Below, one piece after another: positions 1 to 6,217 of a stretch of 11,347 nucleotides of DNA. The position numbers were made by a program, and so were the translations under genes. Origin of the DNA: Gemmatimonadota bacterium (GTDB lineage: Bacteria > Latescibacterota > UBA2968 > UBA8231); contig JAPOYQ010000760.1 of assembly GCA_026706505.1 (NCBI GenBank), positions 1 to 11,347 of the forward strand, written 5' to 3'. The notes beneath the pieces are model-generated. The model was not told where the DNA came from. It worked only from the letters and a program-made list of their open reading frames with translations, and ran no database searches. Numbering within the stretch: the stretch's first letter is position 1; every line of letters begins with the position of its first letter.

Positions 1-984
1 GCCCCAGTTGATTGGCTGGCCAAAGTCGAGAATCTGGGTGACGAGGACGGTCTCCTCGACAAAGCCCTCGCCGTACACCTCGAATTCGGCGACCTCCCAG
101 TCGCGCAAGGGAAAGGCTTGGGCGGTGATGTAGCGGATCGACTCGGTGGGGAAGCGCAGTTCCACTACGGCATCGAGATTTTCGCGGTTGGATTCGATTA
201 CGGTAAGCGCGGGGTCTTGGTTGCGGACCCAGCGCAGGCCCTTCGTGACGCGGCTGACTCGGTCGCAGGGGCTGTTGGCAAAGCGCACGTTGTTGTCGCC
301 TTTGCGCAGCTCGTACCAGGCGAGGAAGTTGGCGGCGAAGCTGTCTTCGCCAAATGCCTCTAGGGGCGGCTTAGGCTCAGTGAGTTCCTCGATGAGCAAG
401 ATGTCGTCTTCCCGCCCGAGGCGGGGAAAAAAGCGGATGCGGTTGACTGGTACAGCTGTGCTAAAGTCGATGACCACGGAGTTTTTCCAGCCTTCGCCGG
501 TGACACCGGCGACGATTCTGCCGCCGCTGAAGATGCCTTGGCCTGGGGTGAAGCGGCGGAAGTGGGCTGTGGTGAAATCGCCGTCGAATTGCTTTTTCAC
601 GGCGCGGATCTGGTCGTCGCGGGCCGAGCAGCCGTCGGTCGTCTGGATTTGGCCTCCAGTGTACGGCAGTAGAGTGTTGATGTCCGCGGCATTGGGGTCA
701 ATCAGGGTTAGGTTGACCGCTGGGTCGATGAAGCGCGGCCCGATGGCGTTGTCGGCAAAGCCGATGAGGGTATCCGCAGCCGCGCCGTGGGGCGTGACGC
801 CCACGGGTTCGGTGCCCACGAGCTGGCCCTCGGCATCAAACAGCCAGTACTCACCAGCCCCTTCTTCAGACAGCAAGCTGGGCCAAGGGTTGCCCTCGTC
901 TCCCCCGACGCGAAACTCCCCGCGGCTGTGCGCCGGCACAATCGACAGGACGAGTAGAAAACACGAAGCAATGATGTACTGCAT
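1..984 (-). CDS. Secreted discoidin-like protein, 3'-truncated by the window edge
   Basis: This reading frame is open from an ATG at 984 to the window edge, giving 328 codons with no stop; the C-terminus is missing. The start is supported by an AAGGAAGAG stretch just upstream and by an immediate signal peptide: MQYIIASCFLLVLSIVPAHS, with likely cleavage after AHS. Residues about 130-190 contain FDGDFTTAHF, a Trp-Lys-Asn followed by VVIDFSTAVPVNRIRFFP, which looks like a discoidin/galactose-binding fold (an exposed ligand loop followed by 'lDlG...v..I.i' strands). Residues about 297-328 (EVAEFEVYGEGF ... LDFGQPINWG) match residues about 243-275 of the plus-strand protein at 1127-3217 (EIDEIEVFGKGF ... 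FDAGQPAVWG), so the two are paralogues. By analogy it probably continues into the IRTRTG module and a FlgD/CHU_C-like C-terminal domain, but that part is not visible. It probably acts at the cell surface. The ligand is unknown. It is divergently placed relative to the 1127 gene. Confidence 0.85.
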   Translation of the reverse strand, partial: MQYIIASCFLLVLSIVPAHSRGEFRVGGDEGNPWPSLLSEEGAGEYWLFDAEGQLVGTEPVGVTPHGAAADTLIGFADNAIGPRFIDPAVNLTLIDPNAADINTLLPYTGGQIQTTDGCSARDDQIRAVKKQFDGDFTTAHFRRFTPGQGIFSGGRIVAGVTGEGWKNSVVIDFSTAVPVNRIRFFPRLGREDDILLIEELTEPKPPLEAFGEDSFAANFLAWYELRKGDNNVRFANSPCDRVSRVTKGLRWVRNQDPALTVIESNRENLDAVVELRFPTESIRYITAQAFPLRDWEVAEFEVYGEGFVEETVLVTQILDFGQPINWG

Positions 985-1126
985 GGCGTCTCTTCCTTGA
1001 GATGCTGGTAATATAACGAAAGAAGCGGGCGGTTTAGCAAGTTTATATATGATGGCGAGTCGCATTTAACTTGATTTATGCCTGTACTTTGATTGTTTTA
1101 TGCAGCAAATGGCACGGAGGATGGAT
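985..1126. promoter_or_regulatory. Divergent intergenic region, probable promoters for both flanking genes
   Basis: This 142-base gap lies between two divergently transcribed secreted-protein genes and is clearly more AT-rich than its surroundings, with runs such as TTTATATATGATG around 1041-1053 and TTATATT (minus strand) around 1012-1018. On the minus strand a TTGCTA and a TATATT are separated by about 19 bases, which is longer than ideal. On the plus strand no convincing -35/-10 pair was found. The arrangement requires promoters here for both genes unless transcription enters from elsewhere. The exact elements are not resolved. Confidence 0.4.
1116..1120 (+). promoter_or_regulatory. Shine-Dalgarno site deciding the start at 1127
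   Basis: GGAGG lies six bases before the ATG at 1127. The reading frame could also begin at ATG codons at 1100, 1109 or 1121. Only the 1127 start has a strong ribosome binding site at good spacing, and it places a Lys directly before the hydrophobic core of the signal peptide. Confidence 0.7.
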
Positions 1127-3217
1127 ATGAAAGCGCATTGTGTCGCGGCCGGCCTCGTCTTAGTGCTTTGGCTGCCGAGTGGAAGTTGGGCTCTCGATAC
1201 GGTCTCGATAGGGGAGGGCGGCGAGTTGGACTGGCAGGGTGAAGGCGAGGCCGTCGTCACCACCATTGACGCCGAGCACCGCTCGCCCTTAGATCCCAAC
1301 AACCTGCTGGTGGGCAACGCACCTGGCGACTTAATCGAATTTGCACGCGAAGACTTTTCCCACAGCATCCTGCCTCTGCGCATCGCCGAGGGAGAGAACG
1401 TGGCCGTCGGCACTATCGAACGCGGCGGCGATATAGATTCGCCCAATGTCTTCGACTTCAGCGGCACGTTCAAGCCGCTCGACTTGGAGATGATGCTAAA
1501 GGAGTTGCTCTCGGACGAGCCGGGCGGCGAGTTGTTGGCCTTTGAGCGCAAGAATCAGAATTCCCTCGGCATCCTAGTCCTACTCAATTTAGGAGCGCGC
1601 TTCGGGGTCGAGCGCATACGCATCTATCCGCGCAATACGGTTGTGCCCTCGCCCTCGACCCCCTTCCAAAACGACTACCTGCGGGCGTATGAGCTTTTTA
1701 CCAACGACGGCCTGAACCTGACCAGCGAGAACACGCCTATCTGGAGGCCGCTGATCGCCGAGACCGACAACCAGGTCGCGGTTATCGACGTGCCGCTCGA
1801 CCCGCCGCGCTACGTTCAGCACCTGCGCTTGCGGGCGACTTCGCCGGTAGATTTTGAGATCGATGAGATCGAGGTTTTCGGCAAGGGCTTTCTGTCGCGG
1901 GCCCAGTACGTGTCGGACATTTTCGACGCTGGGCAACCAGCCGTGTGGGGCACCTTGCGCTGGGTGGAAGAGGTGTTGGGCGATCCGCGTTTCTCCAGCG
2001 CGCAGATTCGTACGCGCACGGGCACGGACACGTCGCCTTTTGTGTACACCCGCCGGTTGCGCGGCAAGCAAGACGCCGAGGACATTCCTTTTTCGCTGGA
2101 AAATCCCGGAGAGGAGATGGGCTTAGCCGAGTATCGTAAATTTCCCCAAAAGGCGGGTCAGACGCCCATTACCGATGCTGCAGGCCGCGAGTGGATGGCC
2201 GGGGCCGTGACCGACGACCTGATCAACTGGAGTCCCTTTAGCACGCCTTATCCGGCGGACGCGGCCAATGGCCCGGGCCGGCCCATTGTCTCGCCCAGCC
2301 CGCGCCGCTACATGCAGTTTGAGGTGGTTTTTAATAGCAGTGACCTAGAGGCCGCGCGAGTGATCAAGTCGCTGAGCTTCGACTTGTTGACACCGCCGTT
2401 TGCCGACGCCTTGGTCGGCGAGGTTTTTCCGCGCGAGGTACAGGTGTCTGAGGAAGTGCCCTTCACCTTTGCCGTGCGCGCCGCCATGGGTACGGACGGC
2501 CTACGCGGCTTCGACACCATTGAGATCGACACGCCAGCGCGGGTGTCGAGCATCGACGCGGTGCAGATTATTGATGGTGCAGGCGCAGTCGTGGCTGAGC
2601 ACCAATTCGACAGCCTCGACGCGGCCGGCGAGGAGTTCGCCATTGCGGAGGTTGCCGACGACCACTTTGCCGTGCGCTTCCCCGTGGTTACCGACGACCA
2701 GACTCAGGTGCACATCCGTTTCCAAACCAACGTGCTGACGTACAGCACCAACTTCACCGCTGCGATGCGGCTCACGACTGAGCCGGGTGCCGCCCAAGTC
2801 ATCGACCCAGGCAATGTGGCCTTTTTGGGCGAAGGGGATGAGGACGCCTTTTCCGGTACCACGGTACTCAGTCCGTCCGTATTGGCCGAAGGGCAGCTAT
2901 TGGGCCAAATGCAGGCTGTACCCAACCCCTTTACCCCCAATGGCGACGGCATCAACGACGAGGCGATCATCCACTACAGCCTGCTGGCGCTGAGCACTCC
3001 GCGGCCGGTCGAAGTCGCGCTCTACGACTTGAGCGGCCGGCGCGTGCGCGTCCTCTTTGACGGTGAGGAGGCCAACGGCCGCTACACAGACAAAGTGTGG
3101 GATGGACGCGACGACCAAGGCCAGCTAGTTCCCCCGGGTCTGTACGTAGCCCGCGTTTTTGTCTCCGGGGATTCGGGCGATGCCGAGCAGAGCCGCGTCG
3201 TAGCTGTCGCGTACTAA
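1127..3217 (+). CDS. Secreted discoidin-like protein with FlgD/CHU_C-like C-terminal domain
   Basis: The 696-residue protein starts with a signal peptide (MKAHCVAAGLVLVLWLPSGS, then WA|LDT), so it is exported. Residues about 135-252 hold a probable discoidin-like beta-sandwich (ERIRIYPRN, then YLRAYELFTNDG, then YVQHLRLRA and IDEIEVFGKGF). Residues about 270-420 form a module shared with the 8270-11281 protein: IRTRTG at 294-299, INWSPFS at 366-372, YMQFEVVF at 395-402 and a following conserved block. Residues about 430-550 look like further beta-sandwich. Residues 599-696 form the C-terminal domain: PNPFTPNGDGINDEA, then VALYDLSGRRVRVLF, VWDGRDDQG and PPGLYVARV, ending VVAVAY. This combines the 'FTPNGDGIND' signature of gliding-motility/CHU_C-type domains with the 'YDl.Gr.V...WdGrd..G..v..G.Y' pattern of FlgD Ig-like domains, which often sit at the C-terminus of exported proteins and may serve as a sorting or anchoring signal. 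No catalytic motif was seen. It may be a surface-binding or structural protein. It is convergent with the minus-strand operon ending at 3310. Confidence 0.9.
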   Translation: MKAHCVAAGLVLVLWLPSGSWALDTVSIGEGGELDWQGEGEAVVTTIDAEHRSPLDPNNLLVGNAPGDLIEFAREDFSHSILPLRIAEGENVAVGTIERGGDIDSPNVFDFSGTFKPLDLEMMLKELLSDEPGGELLAFERKNQNSLGILVLLNLGARFGVERIRIYPRNTVVPSPSTPFQNDYLRAYELFTNDGLNLTSENTPIWRPLIAETDNQVAVIDVPLDPPRYVQHLRLRATSPVDFEIDEIEVFGKGFLSRAQYVSDIFDAGQPAVWGTLRWVEEVLGDPRFSSAQIRTRTGTDTSPFVYTRRLRGKQDAEDIPFSLENPGEEMGLAEYRKFPQKAGQTPITDAAGREWMAGAVTDDLINWSPFSTPYPADAANGPGRPIVSPSPRRYMQFEVVFNSSDLEAARVIKSLSFDLLTPPFADALVGEVFPREVQVSEEVPFTFAVRAAMGTDGLRGFDTIEIDTPARVSSIDAVQIIDGAGAVVAEHQFDSLDAAGEEFAIAEVADDHFAVRFPVVTDDQTQVHIRFQTNVLTYSTNFTAAMRLTTEPGAAQVIDPGNVAFLGEGDEDAFSGTTVLSPSVLAEGQLLGQMQAVPNPFTPNGDGINDEAIIHYSLLALSTPRPVEVALYDLSGRRVRVLFDGEEANGRYTDKVWDGRDDQGQLVPPGLYVARVFVSGDSGDAEQSRVVAVAY

Positions 3218-3309
3218 CGCACCAATCTCTCCAACCGATTTTGCACGGCGAGCAGCGCATGCCCGAAAACGGCCCAGCGGCTCGCGATGTGCATAGATAA
3301 GTCGCTGGA
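3218..3309. other. Convergent intergenic gap with a weak imperfect inverted repeat
   Basis: This 92-base gap separates the stop codons of two convergent genes. It holds an imperfect inverted repeat, GCAC.GCGAGC at 3243-3253 against GCTCGC...GTGC at 3280-3292, with a loop of 26 bases. The loop is long and no T-run follows on either strand, so a bidirectional terminator is possible but not supported. No small gene is evident. Confidence 0.25.
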
Positions 3310-5529
3310 TCAACCGCCGAAAATTTGTTCGATCTGGGCTTCCATTTCCCGCCGCGCCACCTTTTCTATGCGATGGGCGCGCTGGCTGCGGCTAAAGGCC
3401 GCGAATTGAGCGTCCGCGTCGGCTTGGCGTCCGGTGCGTTGGTAGAGGTGCCCAAGGAACAGATGCGCTTGGTAATCGCGCGGAGCAATTTGGAGCAAAT
3501 GCTCAAACAGGGGCACAGCTTCTGCATAGCGCCCTTGGCGGGCATAGAGCATTCCCAAGCTCCAGTGGGGATGCGCGGCCTTGGAATCGAGCGCGCTGGC
3601 GTGGCGCAAGAGCTTTTCGGCCTCCGCTAGTTGGTCTGTCTGCCCGAGAGCCATGCCCGTCCCTTGTTCGAGTTGGATGAGCAAGTCGGCAAGGCGGGCT
3701 GGGTACTCGGGCACGTGCGGTTCGCGCTGCATTAGCTGCTCAAACTCGGCGATGGCCTCGCGGCTTTGTCCCTGCGCCGCGTACAGGCGGGCAAGTTGAT
3801 AGCGCACCAACGTCGAGTCTGGGTTCAGTTCGAGCGTGCGGATATAAGCTCGGGCGGCGCGTTGGGGTTGGTCTGCCATCAGGAGGGCGTAGCCGAGGCC
3901 GCCGTGCGCGGCTGCCCAGTTGGGACGCGCCGCTGCGACCTCGGAGTACGCGGCCGCAGCCTCGTCGTAGCGCCGAGCGAGCAACGCAGTGTGGCCAAGC
4001 AGAAAGCGCACGTCCGCGTCGTGGGGCTGCGTTTTAAGATAGCGCCGATAGAGTTCAAGGGCCTTGCCGTAGCGCTCGGCCTCGGCGTGGAGTGCCGCGA
4101 GCGCGAGGAGCGGCTCGGCGAAGGTAGGGTCGCGAGCAATAGCGTGGCGGTAGTGGCGGGCGGCGTGGGCTGGCATGTCCCGTTCCTCGTACGCGTAGCC
4201 GAGATAGTAGTGCTCGTGGGCATCGCCCTCTCGATCCATCGCGCCCGTGGCCACATTGCAAAAGATCAAGAGCGCGGCAACGGCGGCGAGCGCGGGCCAG
4301 GGCCGCTGCCACAGGACGCGCATCCCATAAGCCGCAAACAGCAACAGCACGGGTACGGCCGGCAGGCGATAGCGCCCGGTGACGAAAAACAGGACCACGG
4401 AAAGCGCATAGCAGGCCACAAAGAGTGCTAGCAAGCGCCCTTCGGGAGACTCAGAGGTCCGCAGAAAGGCGAAAAGTCCCAAGAGCGCCAGCGGGGCGAT
4501 CAAACCAAAGGGAAACGCCAGCCCCTTTTTCCACAGCAGGATCGACAAAAGAGAGGAGTCGTTGCGGGCGAAGTAGAGGTCGCGGTTGCGCGGGATTTCG
4601 TCGCCGCGCAGAAATAGGTAGCCCTTGTAAGCCAGCAAGCCCATGAAATCGAGCGGCTCGGAGGTTATGTATTGCCAAGATTGGGCAAAAAAATAGCGCG
4701 ACTTGGCCGAAGGCTGCTCAATGCCGGCGCGGCGCTCGGGCATTTCCACCAACTCGGCCCAATCCCGCCCCGGGCGGATGCGGGTCGTTTGCTCGTAGTC
4801 GGCGTTGTTGCCGATGTAAAAGTTGATGCCGGCGTTGTGCGAGATGAGCACTAGATCGCCGCCAACCGCCCAGTTGCGATACGCAACCGGCGCGATGACC
4901 AGCGCACAGCCCAAGAGCAGAAAAGCCGCCGGGCGAAGCCGCCGCTGCCGCCAGTAGAGATAGCCCAACAGCACGGGCGCAAAGAGCAGCACGTTGGCCA
5001 CGGCGAGCGCGGACAGGCCCAGCAGCACGCCAGCAGCACGCCAGCGCACCCAACCACCCTCGCCGATTACGAGCAGCAGCACGAGCAAATTGAGGCAACA
5101 GGCCAGCAGGGTTGGCAGCAACTCTCCGCCGAAGTAGATGAGGGGCCCGTACAACGCCGCGGCAAAACCCGCGCCGAGTCCAATCCCCGCGCCAAAGACC
5201 CGGTACCCCAACAGGCAGATGAGAACGCAGACGAGTGCGCCGATGACGGCTTGGATGAGTCGCGGCAGGTAGAGGTCATCTCCGGCGAGGGCAAAGAGGA
5301 CGCCAAGCAGCACGGGGTAGAGCGGCGGTTGCCAAAAGGGCGCGGGCCGACCCGCAAAGGAGACTTCGCTGAAGTAGCGCGCTTCCTCGGTATAGGTGCG
5401 GGCATCGACGACGGGCGCGGTAAAAAGCGGGCTGGCGCGTATTTCGTGGAGGTAGTACAGGCGCGCTGAGAGGGCGAGCGCAAAGACGGCCACCACCCCC
5501 ATGAACATCCAGCGTCTAGCCATGGGCAC
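3310..5529 (-). CDS. GT-C family membrane glycosyltransferase fused to a TPR array
   Basis: The 739-residue protein has two halves. Residues 1 to about 430 are a polytopic membrane region with about ten to twelve hydrophobic segments. It carries hallmarks of the GT-C/PMT_2 (ArnT-like, GT39/GT83-type) lipid-phosphate-sugar transferases: an acidic first loop VDARTY (D42), FWQPPLYPVLLG at 65-76, GGELLP at 134-139, NFYIGNN at 236-242 and TGRYRLPAVPVLLL at 384-397. Residues about 438-710 contain roughly seven or eight TPR units (for example YLGYAYEERDMPAHAARHY and WSLGMLYARQGRYAEAVPLF), expected to bind proteins. In this family the sugar is moved from a polyprenyl-linked donor to an acceptor on the periplasmic face. 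Donor and acceptor here are unknown. The start may be GTG at 5529 or ATG at 5523, two codons later; neither has a clear ribosome binding site, and the upstream gene ends only seven bases away, so translational coupling is likely. It is the last gene of the probable minus-strand operon. An O-antigen ligase-like role is a less likely alternative because the PPLYP and RYRLP motifs fit PMT_2. Confidence 0.88.
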   Translation of the reverse strand: MPMARRWMFMGVVAVFALALSARLYYLHEIRASPLFTAPVVDARTYTEEARYFSEVSFAGRPAPFWQPPLYPVLLGVLFALAGDDLYLPRLIQAVIGALVCVLICLLGYRVFGAGIGLGAGFAAALYGPLIYFGGELLPTLLACCLNLLVLLLVIGEGGWVRWRAAGVLLGLSALAVANVLLFAPVLLGYLYWRQRRLRPAAFLLLGCALVIAPVAYRNWAVGGDLVLISHNAGINFYIGNNADYEQTTRIRPGRDWAELVEMPERRAGIEQPSAKSRYFFAQSWQYITSEPLDFMGLLAYKGYLFLRGDEIPRNRDLYFARNDSSLLSILLWKKGLAFPFGLIAPLALLGLFAFLRTSESPEGRLLALFVACYALSVVLFFVTGRYRLPAVPVLLLFAAYGMRVLWQRPWPALAAVAALLIFCNVATGAMDREGDAHEHYYLGYAYEERDMPAHAARHYRHAIARDPTFAEPLLALAALHAEAERYGKALELYRRYLKTQPHDADVRFLLGHTALLARRYDEAAAAYSEVAAARPNWAAAHGGLGYALLMADQPQRAARAYIRTLELNPDSTLVRYQLARLYAAQGQSREAIAEFEQLMQREPHVPEYPARLADLLIQLEQGTGMALGQTDQLAEAEKLLRHASALDSKAAHPHWSLGMLYARQGRYAEAVPLFEHLLQIAPRDYQAHLFLGHLYQRTGRQADADAQFAAFSRSQRAHRIEKVARREMEAQIEQIFGG

Positions 5530-5536
5530 TACGCGC

Positions 5537-6217
5537 TTATTGCAAGCCCGCGTAGATCGAAATAAAGATCTGGTTAATAATCACCGCGTCCTCGCCCCGT
5601 GGCTGGCGGCGGTCGATTTTCATGCCCGCATGGGTTGTGACCTTGTAGCCGAGATAATCGGAGATATTGGCCAACTGCAAGGCCCAGACTAGGCCGTTGA
5701 AGTCATTGGAGTCGCGCTTCAGGTCGTTGAGGAAGGTCATCTCCAGCCCGCTCATCAGGGTTGTGTGGCTGAGCAGGGGAAAGCCGAGGATGAAGCCGCC
5801 GATCTCGGCCAGTTCGGTGCGTTCGTCGGCTGAAATCAGGTCGCGGCTCTGACGGCGGTACTCGCTTTTCCAGCGCGGCTCTAGCCACAGGTGCCCAAAG
5901 TCGAAGCGGTAGCTGATTTTGTTGATTAGGCCAAAGAAAAAGTCGCGCTCGCGCAGGCCCAACAGCGCGCGCTCATTGGCGCTGAGCCGCTGGTGGTACA
6001 GGTCGTATTTGAGGTAATTGGCCGTCAGCAGGCCGCGCATCTTGTAGTCGTGGCCGACCCACAGGCTGTTGATCCAAGCGTCGCGAGCGATGAGAGGATC
6101 CTCGACCTTGGTTGGTTCACCAGTGCGGATATTGGCATTAGGCAGCCACTGCAAGAGGTCGTCGGGGATGTCGTCGGTCGTGGATTTGAGCATCTCAAAG
6201 ACGCGGAAGCGACCCAA
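5537..6217 (-). CDS. C-terminal part of a predicted outer-membrane beta-barrel protein (frameshifted)
   Basis: This open frame continues the protein encoded at 6215-8199 in a different frame and ends at TAA (5537-5539). It can be read from a TTG at 6217, but that codon has no ribosome binding site and the sequence begins mid-domain (GRFRVFEMLKSTTDDIPDD), so it is probably not an independent gene. The product is rich in alternating polar/hydrophobic strands with many aromatic residues (SLWVGHDYKMRGLLTANYL, ISYRFDFGHLWLEPRWKSEY, TLMSGLEMTFLNDLKR). It ends with a short amphipathic strand, FISIYAGLQ, typical of transmembrane beta-barrels. Joined to the preceding segment it would complete an 887-residue protein. 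The next gene starts seven or thirteen bases downstream of its stop. Confidence 0.8.
   Translation of the reverse strand: MGRFRVFEMLKSTTDDIPDDLLQWLPNANIRTGEPTKVEDPLIARDAWINSLWVGHDYKMRGLLTANYLKYDLYHQRLSANERALLGLRERDFFFGLINKISYRFDFGHLWLEPRWKSEYRRQSRDLISADERTELAEIGGFILGFPLLSHTTLMSGLEMTFLNDLKRDSNDFNGLVWALQLANISDYLGYKVTTHAGMKIDRRQPRGEDAVIINQIFISIYAGLQ

Noticed and set aside
146..1000. A 284-codon plus-strand open frame over the partial gene at 1-984
   Set aside because: Its product is Ser/Arg/Pro-rich without domain-like pattern, and it lies antisense to a frame with a signal peptide and paralogue similarity. Long antisense frames are expected in GC-rich DNA.
708..1040. A 110-codon minus-strand frame covering the start of the partial gene
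   Set aside because: It overlaps the same strand in another frame, has no ribosome binding site and lacks a coherent protein pattern; the frame from 984 has the signal peptide.
3243..3292. Imperfect inverted repeat between the convergent genes as a terminator
   Set aside because: The loop is 26 bases, the stem has a mismatch and a bulge, and there is no T-run on either strand.
3766..4431. A 221-codon plus-strand frame antisense to the glycosyltransferase/TPR gene
   Set aside because: It is the complement of a clear TPR and membrane coding region, with biased composition and no recognisable start signals.
5021..5042. Perfect 11-base tandem repeat AGCAGCACGCC x2 in the glycosyltransferase gene
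   Set aside because: An 11-base duplication would shift the frame, but the membrane-protein pattern is intact on both sides (RWRAAGVLLGLSALA). It is most likely chance in a Leu/Ala-rich, GC-biased stretch.
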